The notes beneath the pieces are model-generated. The model did not search any database, was not told the origin of the DNA, and saw nothing but the letters and a program-made list of their open reading frames with translations. Positions 34,808-43,857 of a stretch of 64,000 nt of DNA are shown piece by piece. Position 1 is the first letter of the stretch. Every line of letters begins with the position of its first letter. Source of the DNA: JACQFK01 sp036383955 (GTDB lineage: Bacteria; Planctomycetota; MHYJ01; JACPRB01); NCBI GenBank assembly GCA_036383955.1, contig DASVNH010000238.1, forward strand, positions 1-64,000, given 5' to 3'. A program made the translations under genes and the position numbers.

Positions 34808-34958
34808 AGCAAGGTCCTGGAAACAGGTCCTGGTCCAGGAACGCAAGTCCCATGCCTTCCCGAGGACCCTCTGGGGGGACCTGCTTTCGCCGTGAGGACT
34901 CGGGGAAGTCCTCGGACTTCAGCCGCTCCGTCGTCCTTGACCTTGACCTTGACCGTGA
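34808..34958. repeat. Composite word-repeat spacer: AGGTCCTGG, GAGGACT hairpin, TTGACC array
   Basis: AGGTCCTGG and its complement recur at 34808-34834, a GAGGACT/AGTCCTC stem lies near 34892-34913, and TTGACC repeats three times at 34937-34954 before GTGACC and the TAG stop of the minus-strand acyl-CoA dehydrogenase. The same TTGACC word recurs at 57370-57405. A terminator role for the upstream end of the dehydrogenase is plausible. Confidence 0.5.
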
Positions 34959-34959
34959 C

Positions 34960-36095
<1,136 letters not shown>

Positions 36096-36099
<4 letters not shown>

Positions 36100-37253
36100 A
36101 GGCGTTCGACTCCCAGGGCCAGCCCGTTCCCGCCGCCCATGCAGAGGGTCGCGACGCCGCGCTTCTGCCCGCGCGCGGCGAGCGCGTGCAGCAGGGAGAC
36201 GACGATCCGCGCGCCGCTCGCCCCGATGGGGTGGCCGAGGGCGATGCCGCCGCCGTTCACGTTGACTTTGGAGGGATCGAGCGACAGATCCTGGATCGCC
36301 GCGATCGTCGAGGCCGCGAAGGCCTCGTTGATCTCGATCAGGTCGGCCTGGCCGGCCTTCCAGGGATTGCGGACGTCGAAGGCCTTCACCGCGTCGATCG
36401 TCGACACCAGGACCCACTTGGGCTCGACGCCGGCGGCCGCCCAGCCCGAGATCCGCGCGAGGGGCGTCGCCTTGTGCTTTTTCAGGCCGGCCTCGGACAT
36501 GACGACGAGCGCGGCGGCGCCGTCGGAGAGCTGCGAGGCGTTGCCGGCGGTCACGCCGCCGTCGGGCTTGAACGCGGGCCTGAGCTTGGCGAGCTTTTCG
36601 ACCGTCGAGTCGGCCCGGGGGCCCTCGTCGACCTCCACCGTCGTCTTGGCGTCCGCCGCCACCGGCAGGAGCTCCGCCTTGAACGAGGCCGCGCGCGCCT
36701 TGGCGTGGCTGTGCGCGGAGTATTCGTCCATGGCGGCTCTCGACACCTTGAAGCGCTCCGCCACGAGCTCGCACGAGGTGCCCATGTGGAAGTCGTTGTA
36801 GACGTCCCAGAGGCCGTCGTGGACCATCGAGTCGACGAGCTTGGCGTCGCCGAGCCGGGCGCCGCGGCGGGCGTCGGGCGCCAGGTACGGCGCGTTGGAC
36901 ATCGACTCCATGCCGCCGGCGACGACGACGTCCGCGTCGCCCGCCTTGATGGCGCGGGCGGCGTCGATGACGGCCTTCAGGCCGGAGCCGCAGACCTTGT
37001 TGATCGTGGAGGCGGGGACGGTGGGGGGCAGCCCGCCCTTGAGCGCGGCCTGGCGGGCCGGGTTCTGGCCCAGGCCGGCCTGGAGGACGCAGCCCATGAG
37101 GACTTCGTCGACGGCCTCCGGCGCCAGCCCGGCGCGGCGGACGGCTTCGCGGACGACGAGGGCGCCCAGGTCGGGGCCGCGGACGCCCGCGAGGGCGCCG
37201 AGGAACTTGCCGATGGGCGTCCGGACGCCGGAGACGAGAAAGACGTCGGTCAC
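36096..37253 (-). CDS. Acetyl-CoA C-acetyltransferase (thiolase)
   Basis: A 385-residue thiolase: NKVCGSGLKAVIDAA with the acyl-accepting Cys (about residue 88), GGGIALGHPIGASGAR with the catalytic His, and ATLCMGGGNGLAL with the second Cys. Length and motifs fit the biosynthetic/degradative type II acetoacetyl-CoA thiolase. It is the first gene of the pair with acyl-CoA dehydrogenase and is divergent from lspA across a 91-bp gap with an 8-bp-arm dyad. Confidence 0.95.
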
Positions 37254-37295
37254 GCCCTGATTGTCGGCCCTTCAAGGCGGATCGTCAACTAGGAT

Positions 37296-37328
37296 GACGC
37301 TCGTGACGAACGGGACGCCTCGAGCGTC
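37296..37328. promoter_or_regulatory. Dyad GACGCTCG-N17-CGAGCGTC in the thiolase/lspA divergent region
   Basis: Perfect 8-bp arms at 37296-37303 and 37321-37328, separated by 17 bp. It lies 16 bp before the lspA ATG. An operator or leader hairpin is possible; no known site is recognised. Confidence 0.35.
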
Positions 37329-37344
37329 GTTGTAGGAAGAGCGC

Positions 37345-37842
37345 ATGAAAAAGCACGCCCTCGTGTTTTCGGCCGTGTCGCTGGCGGGCGTCGTCCTCGA
37401 CCTGCTGACGAAGACCTGGGTGCTCGCCGCCGTCCCCCATCACGGCGAGCGCGTGCTGATCTCCGGCTGGCTCAGCTTCGGGCACGCCTACAACGAGGGC
37501 ACGATCTGGAGCTTCGGGCCGGGCGCCAAGGTCCTCTGGCTGATCCTCTCGGTCCTGGCGGTCCCGCTGATCGTCGGGTTTTTCGCGCTCCGCAAGACGC
37601 CGACCTGGGTCGGCACGATCTGCCTGGGGATGATCCTCGCGGGCGCGGCGGGGAACGGCTTCGACCGGATCGTCTACGGGGCGGTGCGCGACTTCATCAT
37701 GGCCTACTACACGCGGGCGGACGGGACGCGGGCCATCTGGCCGCTCTTCAACCTGGCCGACTCCTTCATCGTGGTCGGCGCGATCCTGCTCGCCCTCGTT
37801 CCATCGCCCCCCGCAGCAGCGCGATCCGAAGCCAAGGCGTGA
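37345..37842 (+). CDS. lspA: Lipoprotein signal peptidase II
   Basis: A 165-residue inner-membrane aspartic peptidase that cleaves prolipoproteins. Four hydrophobic helices are evident. The catalytic Asp motifs are GNGFDRIVYGAVRDFI and LFNLADSFIVVGA; the first conserved box appears as YNEGTIWSFG, divergent from the common NxGAAF form. The window encodes several lipoproteins that need it. Its 3' end overlaps the convergent Nudix gene by 77 nt. Confidence 0.9.
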   Translation: MKKHALVFSAVSLAGVVLDLLTKTWVLAAVPHHGERVLISGWLSFGHAYNEGTIWSFGPGAKVLWLILSVLAVPLIVGFFALRKTPTWVGTICLGMILAGAAGNGFDRIVYGAVRDFIMAYYTRADGTRAIWPLFNLADSFIVVGAILLALVPSPPAAARSEAKA

Positions 37843-38272
37843 GCCGGCCCCGCGGGTCCTTCGTCCAGCGAAGGGCGTCGATTTCCATCGGATCCGGCTC
37901 GACCTCCTCCGCCCGCGCCGTGAAGATCGCGCAGAGCTCGTTCTCTCCGTTCCCCTTCCAGCGCGCGGTGTAGGGGAAGAGGTCGATCTTCTTCAGCCGG
38001 GGGCGGATGCCGATTTCCTCGAAGACCCGCCGGCGCGCGGCCGACGCGTAGGTCTCGCCTTCCTCGACATGCCCCGCGACGGTGCCGTCCCAGACGCCGG
38101 GCCAGAGCCACTTGGAGGGATGTCGCCGCGCGAGGCAGAGCTCGCCTTTCCGGTTCAGGATCAGCACCAGGTAGGCGCGATGTCGACGTCCCTTGCCGGT
38201 GTGGCAGACTTTCTTCGAGGCGAAACCGAGCGGGCGGTCGAGGTCGTCGACGAGGATCAAGCGGCGCGACAT
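37766..38272 (-). CDS. Nudix hydrolase, isopentenyl-diphosphate-isomerase/YfcD-like
   Basis: A 168-residue Nudix protein. The Nudix box GHVEEGETYASAARRRVFEE plus IGI (about residues 65-88) is complete. RRHRAYLVLILNRKGELCLAR and WLWPGVWDGTVAGH place it near type I isopentenyl-diphosphate isomerase and YfcD, but the isomerase catalytic Cys position (usually in a C-G-H context) is Ala, so hydrolase activity is more likely. It overlaps lspA tail to tail by 77 nt. Confidence 0.85.
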   Translation of the reverse strand: MSRRLILVDDLDRPLGFASKKVCHTGKGRRHRAYLVLILNRKGELCLARRHPSKWLWPGVWDGTVAGHVEEGETYASAARRRVFEEIGIRPRLKKIDLFPYTARWKGNGENELCAIFTARAEEVEPDPMEIDALRWTKDPRGRLTPWLRIALLRGAMERGRAGSRRPR

Positions 38273-38295
38273 TCCCGGATTCTACTGAACGCCCC

Positions 38296-38392
38296 GTCTT
38301 CCGTCTTCCCCCGTCTTCCGTCTTCCCCCGTCTTCCGGATTCCATCTTCCGGATTCCCCTGGCTTCCGGATTCTGGATTCCGGATTCCCGTT
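38296..38392. repeat. Tandem CGTCTTCC then TTCCGGATTCC word arrays
   Basis: About five CGTCTTCC units (38296-38336) pass into four to five GGATTCC/CTTCCGGATT units ending at the TAA stop (38393-38391) of the minus-strand gene. The two words share TTCC and form a purine/pyrimidine-skewed tract. It fills the whole gap to the Nudix gene and probably lies in the 3' untranslated region of the gene at 38391. Confidence 0.55.
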
Positions 38393-39437
38393 AGTACCCC
38401 CGCCCCGCGGCCCGCTCGCGCATCTTCAGGTTGGTGATGGTGAGCAGGATCTCGTTGATCATGCGGTCGGTCTGCTCGTCGTGCGGCAGCTTCATGGCCT
38501 TGTTGAGCCACTCGAGGGCCGTCGGGTAGTTCAGATCCGAGGCGAAGAGGCGGCCGAGGCGGAAGTAGGTGCGGACGAGCCAGAGGTCGGCCTGCTTGTC
38601 GAGCTCCCGGGCCTTCTTGATGAGCTCGACGTCGTTCGTCTTGATCATGGCGTCGACGTTGCGCTTGACGCCCAGGAGCGAGACTTCGGCGGCTCTCCAG
38701 GCTTTTTCCGCGCGCGTCTGGTTCTTGGGCTCGTTGTCGAGGGCCTCGCCCCAGGCCTTCTGGGCCTCCTCGAGGAGCGCGACCGTGCGGTTGAAGAGGT
38801 CGGCCTCCTGCTGCACCTTGACGTTCTCCTTGGCGGCTTCCTTCTTCGCCTTGTCCGCCGCGATCTGCTTCTGAAGCTCGTCCTTCTCGGCCTTGACCTC
38901 CTCGGTGATCTTCGCGACGAGCGTCTTGGCTTCGGCCTGGTAGGGCGTGCCCTCGTAGCGCGCTTCCAGGAGCAGGTGGAGGAGCTTCACCGCCTCCTCG
39001 TAGTCTTTTTTCTGGTGGGACTTCTTGGCCTCCTCGAACTTCGAGCGGGCGTCCTCGTTGTGCGCCTCGTCGCGGCGCTTCTTCGCCTGCGCCTCGAGGG
39101 TCTTGTCCAGCTTGCCGGCTTCCTCGAACTCCCGGACGGCCTGGGAGAACAGCCCCTGCGCCACGCAGAAATCCGCGAGCTCCATCCGGGCCGTCCCGCT
39201 GGTCCGGTCGATCCGGTCCAGGCGCGCCCGGTAGACCGAGTAGGGCTGCAGATCCCGGAACAGCAGCTTCCGGGGCTCCTTCTCGCCGTTGACCAGGAAG
39301 TCGAAGGCGACCGAATCGACTTTCAGGATCTTGCCGACGAGGAAGCCCCCGTCGCGTTTTTGCAGAACGTCGTCCTGCGGCTTCTTCGCGTCCTGCGCCG
39401 TGAGTCCGATCAGCGTCGCCAGCAGCAGCTGCGTCAT
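38391..39437 (-). CDS. Secreted TPR-like helical protein
   Basis: A 348-residue protein with a short leader (MTQLLLATLIGLTA, then QDAKKPQ). A beta segment (GGFLVGKILKVDSVAFDFLV) is followed by helical repeats resembling TPRs (LADFCVAQGLFSQAVREFEE; KKDYEEAVKLLHLLLEARYE; LNYPTALEWLNKAMKLP) with a coiled-coil Lys/Glu stretch around residues 165-210. Probable periplasmic scaffold; partner unknown. A TATAAT box lies 55 bp upstream. Confidence 0.7.
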   Translation of the reverse strand: MTQLLLATLIGLTAQDAKKPQDDVLQKRDGGFLVGKILKVDSVAFDFLVNGEKEPRKLLFRDLQPYSVYRARLDRIDRTSGTARMELADFCVAQGLFSQAVREFEEAGKLDKTLEAQAKKRRDEAHNEDARSKFEEAKKSHQKKDYEEAVKLLHLLLEARYEGTPYQAEAKTLVAKITEEVKAEKDELQKQIAADKAKKEAAKENVKVQQEADLFNRTVALLEEAQKAWGEALDNEPKNQTRAEKAWRAAEVSLLGVKRNVDAMIKTNDVELIKKARELDKQADLWLVRTYFRLGRLFASDLNYPTALEWLNKAMKLPHDEQTDRMINEILLTITNLKMRERAAGRGY

Positions 39438-39491
39438 CGTGACTCCTCTTCTTCCCGTCCGGAACCTGTACTAATGACGTTCCTGAGCCTG

Positions 39492-39520
39492 ATTATACCC
39501 TCGCCGTTATGGCGTATACG
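39492..39520 (-). promoter_or_regulatory. Candidate promoter of the TPR-like gene (-10 TATAAT)
   Basis: Minus-strand TATAAT at 39497-39492, preceded by GAGGG; the region 17 bp upstream (39520-39515) reads CGTATA, a poor -35. The perfect -10 hexamer is rare in this GC-rich window, which is the main support. Confidence 0.4.
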
Positions 39521-39551
39521 TTTCCTCGGGCCCGGCGCTACCATGCTGGGG

Positions 39552-40559
39552 ATGTCGCGCCTCGCCTCCATTAATACGGCCCTGCCGGCGTTTTCGCTGT
39601 CGCAAGGCGACGCCCGGCGGCTTTGCGAGAAGATCTACGCGCGGCGCCGCGACCTCCTGGGCCTCCTGAGGATCTTCGACACCTGCGGCGTCCAGACGCG
39701 CCGCTTCAGCTTCCCGCCGGAGTACTACCTCGAGCCCCGGTCCTTCGAAGCCCGCAACGACGACTTCATCCGCAAGGCCGTCGAGCTCGCCGCCCAGGCC
39801 GCCCGCGGGGCGCTCGAGCGGGCCGGCGTCCGCCCCGAGCGCGTCGACCACCTGATCGTCGCCACCACCACCGGGCTGGCGACGCCGAGCCTCGACGCCC
39901 TCCTCGTCCCCCTGCTGGGGCTGCGGTCCGACGTCCGCCGCTGGCCGCTCTTCGGCCTCGGCTGCGCCGGAGGCGTCGGCGCGGTGGGGCGCGCGGCCGA
40001 GCTCGTCGACGGCCGGCGGGAGACGGCCCTCGTGGTGTCGGTCGAGATCTCCGGCCAGGTGTTTTCGCTCGAGGCGACGACGGCCGTCGACGTCCTCGGC
40101 GCCGCCCTCTTCGGCGACGGGGCGGCGGCGGCGGTCGTGACCGGCGGGGAAGGCCTGCTGCGCCCGAGCTCGCTGCTCTTCGAGGGGAGCGCGGAGCTGA
40201 TGGGCTGGAAGTTCGGCAACGACGGCCCCCGCCTCGTGCTGTCGGAGAAGATCGGCGGGCTGCTGCGCTCGCGGCTGCGGGAAGCCGCCGACGCGGCGCT
40301 GCGGGGCGAGACGCCGCGGTTCTGGGCGCTCCATCCGGGCGGCCGCCGGATCCTGGAAGCTTACGCGGACGTCCTCGGCCTCAGCGCGGACGACCTGGCA
40401 TGGTCGCGGAACTCGCTGGCGCGGGTCGGCAACACCTCGAGCGCCTCGGCGCTCCTCGTGCTGGCGGACCTGTGGCCGTCGGCGAAGCCGGGCGACCGGA
40501 TCCTGCTGGCCGCGCCGGGCCCGGGCTTCGGCCTGGAGAGCGTTCTCATCGGATGCTAG
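39552..40559 (+). CDS. Type III polyketide synthase
   Basis: A 335-residue chalcone/stilbene-synthase-type enzyme condensing malonyl-CoA onto an acyl-CoA starter. The Cys-His-Asn triad is visible: LFGLGCAGGVGAVG (Cys about 138), FWALHPGGRRILEAY (His) and RVGNTSSASALLVLA (Asn). LASINTALPAFSLSQ is typical of bacterial alkylresorcinol/alkylpyrone synthases. ATG 39552 is used; an in-frame ATG at 39543 is possible. It is followed by an FAD oxidoreductase and a methyltransferase, the gene set of methylated phenolic lipid or quinone pathways. Confidence 0.9.
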   Translation: MSRLASINTALPAFSLSQGDARRLCEKIYARRRDLLGLLRIFDTCGVQTRRFSFPPEYYLEPRSFEARNDDFIRKAVELAAQAARGALERAGVRPERVDHLIVATTTGLATPSLDALLVPLLGLRSDVRRWPLFGLGCAGGVGAVGRAAELVDGRRETALVVSVEISGQVFSLEATTAVDVLGAALFGDGAAAAVVTGGEGLLRPSSLLFEGSAELMGWKFGNDGPRLVLSEKIGGLLRSRLREAADAALRGETPRFWALHPGGRRILEAYADVLGLSADDLAWSRNSLARVGNTSSASALLVLADLWPSAKPGDRILLAAPGPGFGLESVLIGC

Positions 40560-40561
40560 AC

Positions 40562-40620
40562 GCGGACAAATCCTCCCGGGATGTTTGTCCCCGGACAAAC
40601 ATCCCGGGATGACTTGTCCG
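40562..40620. promoter_or_regulatory. Large palindrome spanning the start codon of the flavoprotein gene
   Basis: TCCCGGGATGTTTGTCC (40574-40590), a 2-nt loop, and its perfect 17-bp complement (40593-40609), extended outward by a second CGGACAA/TTGTCCG pairing (40563-40569 with 40614-40620). The word GGACAA occurs four times in alternating orientation. The ATG at 40609 sits at the edge of the inner stem, so the RNA hairpin could attenuate transcription or occlude translation of the downstream gene. Confidence 0.6.
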
Positions 40621-41673
40621 GACGCGGTCGTGGTCGGCGGGAGCGTCGCGGGCTCGGCCTGCGCGATCGAGCTGGCTCGCCGCGGCCTGCGCGTGGCGCT
40701 CTACGAGAAAGCCCGCTTCCCGCGCCCCAAGGCCTGCGGCGAGGGGCTGCTGCCGCACGGCGTCGAGGCGCTGAAGCGGCTCGGGATCGCCTTCGACGCC
40801 CCCCGCGTGCGCGGCTTGCGCTTCGTCTCGCCGTCGGGCGTCACGGCGGAGGCCGACTTCCCGGCGGGCCACGGCCTGGTCGTCCGTCGCGACCGTTTCG
40901 ACGAGGCGCTGTTCCGCGCCGCCGCCGCCACGCCGGGCGTCGAGGCCTTCGAAGGCCGCGCCTGGGACGGCGTCGAGGGCCGCTGGACGATCGGGGCCGA
41001 CGGCCTCCGCTCCCTCTTCCACCGGCGCCCCGAGTTTCCGGCCGCGCCGCCCGCCACGCGCCGCGTGGGGCTGTCGACGCACGCGCTCGGGCTGGAGATC
41101 GACCGCGAGCGCGTCGAGGTCCTGATCCACGAGGCGGGCGAGATCTACCTGGCCCCTTCGGACGGCGGGGAGGCCCTGGTCGCCTGCCTGTTCCGGGACC
41201 TGCCGAAGGGCGACGACCCGGTGACGGAGACGCTGCTGTCGCTCGACGTCCTGCGCGGGCGGATCCGCGGGCTCAAGCTCACGACGCCGGTGCTCGCGTG
41301 CGCGCCGCTGGGGCTGCGGGTGGGGGCCGTCGCGGCCGGATCGACGCTGCTCGTGGGCGACGCGGCCGGCGCGCCCGATCCGGTGACGGGCGAGGGAATG
41401 TCGCTCGCCCTGCTCTCGGCGCGGGCGGCGGCGGAAGCGGTCGTCGCGGGCGCGCCGGCGGCCTACGAGAAGGAGCGGCGGCGGCTCGGCGCGGGCTCGG
41501 ACTGGATGGGGCGCTGGCTGCTGCGGGCGACGCGCTATCCGGTGATCGCCGACCGCGTGGTGGAGTCGCTGGGGACGTCGCCGGACCTCTTCACGAAGCT
41601 GCTGGAGATCGCGACGGGCGCGCGGCCGCCGGGGGACTTCACGCTCGTGGAGAAGGCCCGGCTCATCGTATGA
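40609..41673 (+). CDS. FAD-dependent oxidoreductase (geranylgeranyl-reductase/hydroxylase-like)
   Basis: A 354-residue flavoprotein. N-terminal DAVVVGGSVAGSACAIELA is a GxGxxG-type FAD Rossmann loop (GGSVAG variant), with ARFPRPKACGEGLLPHGVEA and the second FAD motif LLVGDAAGAPDPVTGEGMSL (about residues 248-268). Between type III PKS and methyltransferase it probably hydroxylates or oxidises the polyketide ring, as SrsC does in the Streptomyces srs cluster. MTCPDAVVV (ATG 40609) is preferred over an ATG at 40585 inside the palindrome. It overlaps the next gene by ATGA. Confidence 0.83.
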   Translation: MTCPDAVVVGGSVAGSACAIELARRGLRVALYEKARFPRPKACGEGLLPHGVEALKRLGIAFDAPRVRGLRFVSPSGVTAEADFPAGHGLVVRRDRFDEALFRAAAATPGVEAFEGRAWDGVEGRWTIGADGLRSLFHRRPEFPAAPPATRRVGLSTHALGLEIDRERVEVLIHEAGEIYLAPSDGGEALVACLFRDLPKGDDPVTETLLSLDVLRGRIRGLKLTTPVLACAPLGLRVGAVAAGSTLLVGDAAGAPDPVTGEGMSLALLSARAAAEAVVAGAPAAYEKERRRLGAGSDWMGRWLLRATRYPVIADRVVESLGTSPDLFTKLLEIATGARPPGDFTLVEKARLIV

Positions 41674-42299
41674 AGGCGCGGTCGACGGAGCCGGAGCGGC
41701 TGGACGTCGAGACCCCTCCCCGCGAGATGATGGCGCGGGTGGTCGGCTACCTCGCGTGGGTGAACCGCTGGCTGGGGGGGACCTCGGCGGTGGCCGGCCA
41801 CCTGAAGGGCGAGTCCGGGGTCGTGCTGGACGTCGCGGCCGGCGCGGGCGACATCGCGCGCGCGCTGCCGGCGGGGCTGCGGCCGGTGGTCCTGGACGTC
41901 TCGGCGATGATGCTGTCGTTCGCGGAGGGGCTGCCGAGGGTGCGGGGCGACGCCCTCCGCCTTCCGTTCGCCGACCGGAGCGTGGACTGGGTGATCTCGA
42001 CGCACTTCTTCCACCACTTGAGCGACGAGCGGGCGGTGGCGGCGCTGCGGGAGTTCGACCGGATCGCGCGGCGGGGGATCGTGGTGAACGACCTCCTCCG
42101 GAACCGGCGGGCGCTCTTCTGGATCCGCCTGTTCACGCTCTGGGCGAACCCGTACGTGAAGGCCGACGGCCCCCAGTCGGTGCGCCGGGGCTTCACCGTG
42201 GCGGAGGCGGAGGAGCTGGCCCGGAAAGCCGGCCTGCCCTGGCTGCGGGTCCGGACCCACTTCGCCCATCGCTTTACCCTGGCGGGCCGAAGGCCATAA
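41670..42299 (+). CDS. Class I SAM-dependent methyltransferase
   Basis: A 209-residue enzyme with motif I VVLDVAAGAGDIARAL, acidic VVLDVSAMML, and RLPFADRSVDWVISTHFFHH, as in small UbiE-like methyltransferases. The start at 41670 overlaps the flavoprotein stop. Position after type III PKS and FAD oxidoreductase suggests O- or C-methylation of a resorcinol or quinone lipid headgroup. Confidence 0.87.
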   Translation: MKARSTEPERLDVETPPREMMARVVGYLAWVNRWLGGTSAVAGHLKGESGVVLDVAAGAGDIARALPAGLRPVVLDVSAMMLSFAEGLPRVRGDALRLPFADRSVDWVISTHFFHHLSDERAVAALREFDRIARRGIVVNDLLRNRRALFWIRLFTLWANPYVKADGPQSVRRGFTVAEAEELARKAGLPWLRVRTHFAHRFTLAGRRP

Positions 42300-42325
42300 T
42301 AGGGCCCGGATAGAAGGAGACGACC

Positions 42326-43156
42326 ATGCTCGCGCTGCTGATGCTGCTGCAGGTGCCCGACGGGGTGGCCTTCGAGAAGAACGTCGTCTACGGCAAGGGC
42401 GGCGGGGAAGACCTCACGTTGAACCTGGCCAGGCCGAAGGACGTCGCCGGCCCGCTTCCCTGCGTGCTCATCATCCACGGGGGCGGCTGGGCGGCGGGGA
42501 ACAAGGAAGGGCACGACAACCTGACGTGGGAGTTCGCCAAGCGCGGCTACGTGAGCGCGACGGTGGGCTACCGGCTGGCCCCGAAGGCGCTGTACCCGGC
42601 GCAGATCGAGGACGTCAAGTGCGCGGTCCGCTACGTCCGCGCGAACGCGGAGAAGCTGGGCGTCGACGCCAAGCGGATCGGCGCGACGGGCTTCTCGGCG
42701 GGCGGGCATCTTTCGATGATGCTCGGGGTGATGGGCAAGGGCGACGGACTGGAAGGGGAGGGCGGGAACCCCGACCAGTCGAGCCAGGTGAACGCGGTGG
42801 TCGCGTTTTTCGGGCCGACCGACTTCATCAACGTGGAGTTTCCGGACGCGAGCCGCGGGATCGTCTCGAGGTGGATCGGCGGGACGCGGGAGGAAAAGAA
42901 AGAGGAGTACCGGAAGGCCTCGCCGGTCACCTACGTGTCGAAGGGAGACGCGCCGACGCTGATGATCCAGGGGACGAAGGATCCGCTGGTCCCCCACGAC
43001 CAGGCCTATCGGATGGCCGACGCGTTGACGGCCGCCGGCGTGCCGGGCCGCGTCGACCTCATCCTGGGCGCGGGCCACGGCTGGGGCGGTTCCGAGCTGC
43101 AGCGCACCGCCGACATCACCTTCGCCTACTTCGATTCGATCTTGAAGAAGAAGTAG
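42326..43156 (+). CDS. Secreted carboxylesterase (BD-FAE/HSL-like alpha/beta hydrolase)
   Basis: A 276-residue hydrolase with a very short leader (MLALLMLL, then QVPDG). HGGGWAAGNKEG is the oxyanion-hole motif, GATGFSAGGHLS the nucleophile elbow, KDPLVPHDQ and GAGHGWGG supply Asp and His. Esters of acetylated or feruloylated sugars, or short-chain lipids, are likely substrates. AAGGAG lies 6 nt before the ATG. It follows the PKS cluster by 26 nt but need not belong to it. Confidence 0.87.
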   Translation: MLALLMLLQVPDGVAFEKNVVYGKGGGEDLTLNLARPKDVAGPLPCVLIIHGGGWAAGNKEGHDNLTWEFAKRGYVSATVGYRLAPKALYPAQIEDVKCAVRYVRANAEKLGVDAKRIGATGFSAGGHLSMMLGVMGKGDGLEGEGGNPDQSSQVNAVVAFFGPTDFINVEFPDASRGIVSRWIGGTREEKKEEYRKASPVTYVSKGDAPTLMIQGTKDPLVPHDQAYRMADALTAAGVPGRVDLILGAGHGWGGSELQRTADITFAYFDSILKKK

Positions 43157-43160
43157 AGCT

Positions 43161-43197
43161 TGACATCTTGATGCGTATATGTGATGTTTTGATGCGT
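43161..43197. promoter_or_regulatory. Direct repeats TGAyrTyTTGATGCGT upstream of the antitoxin
   Basis: Two 16-bp direct repeats (43161-43176 and 43182-43197), 12 of 16 identical and 21 bp apart (two helical turns), with TTGACA at 43160-43165. They reach the GTG start of the ribbon-helix-helix gene, as expected of an autorepression operator over its own promoter. Confidence 0.5.
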
Positions 43198-43438
43198 GAG
43201 GACGACCCTTCGGCTGGATGACGGGCTTCTCAAGGAAGCCAAACGCCTGGCCTTGGAGACCGGCAAGACGCTCGGCGAAGTCATCGAGGAGCTGCTTCGC
43301 GAAGCGCTCGCCCGCCGGCGGCAGGCCGGTCCGCTCCTGAGACCCGCTCCGCTTCCCCTGTTTCGCGGGGGCGGCCTGCAACCGGGCGTCGATCTCGATG
43401 ATTCCGCCGGGCTGCTGGATCTCATGGAGGGGCGGTGA
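43196..43438 (+). CDS. VapB-type ribbon-helix-helix antitoxin
   Basis: An 80-residue protein starting at GTG. RTTLRLDDGLLKEAKRLALE is a ribbon-helix-helix DNA-binding N-terminus; KTLGEVIEELLREAL completes the second helix. The Pro/Gly-rich C-terminus (GPLLRPAPLPLFRGGGLQPG) would wrap the toxin. Its stop overlaps the GTG of the PIN gene, and direct repeats precede it, so it probably autoregulates the pair. Confidence 0.85.
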   Translation: MRTTLRLDDGLLKEAKRLALETGKTLGEVIEELLREALARRRQAGPLLRPAPLPLFRGGGLQPGVDLDDSAGLLDLMEGR

Positions 43439-43857
43439 TCCTCCCCGACGTGAACGTTCTCGTCAACGCCCATCGGGAGGACTCTCCCCAGCACGCGACG
43501 GCGAAAGCCTGGCTGGAGGCGGCGCTGGCCGGCCCCGAATCGCTGGGCGTCAGCGATCTCGTCCTGAGCGGCTTCGTCCGCGTCGTCACCCATCCGAAGG
43601 TCTTCGTGACCCCTTCGCCCCTCGATCGGGCCCTCGCGTTCGCGGACTACGTGAGGTCCTGTCCCCGCGCCGTCCGGGTGGAGCCGGGCGAGCGCCACTG
43701 GACCCTGTTCCGCGACCTGTGCCGGAGCGCGAACGCCAAAGGCAATCTCGTCCCCGACGCCTATCTCGCGGCGCTCGCCATCGAATGCGGCGGGGAATGG
43801 GTCACGTCGGATCGCGCGTACGCCCGCTTTCCCGGCCTTCGCTGGCGCTCCCTATGA
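43435..43857 (+). CDS. VapC-type PIN-domain ribonuclease toxin
   Basis: A 140-residue PIN protein starting at GTG. ILPDVNVLVNAH gives the first Asp, LSGFVRVVTHPKVF is the typical mid-region, and NLVPDAYLAALAIE with EWVTSDRAYARF supplies the later acidic residues for metal-dependent RNA cleavage. The VapB-like partner overlaps it by 4 nt. RNA target unknown. Confidence 0.88.
   Translation: MILPDVNVLVNAHREDSPQHATAKAWLEAALAGPESLGVSDLVLSGFVRVVTHPKVFVTPSPLDRALAFADYVRSCPRAVRVEPGERHWTLFRDLCRSANAKGNLVPDAYLAALAIECGGEWVTSDRAYARFPGLRWRSL

Noticed and set aside
38296..38392. Repeat array considered as CRISPR
   Set aside because: Units are only 8-11 bp, nearly contiguous and without unique spacers of 25-40 bp; no cas genes nearby.
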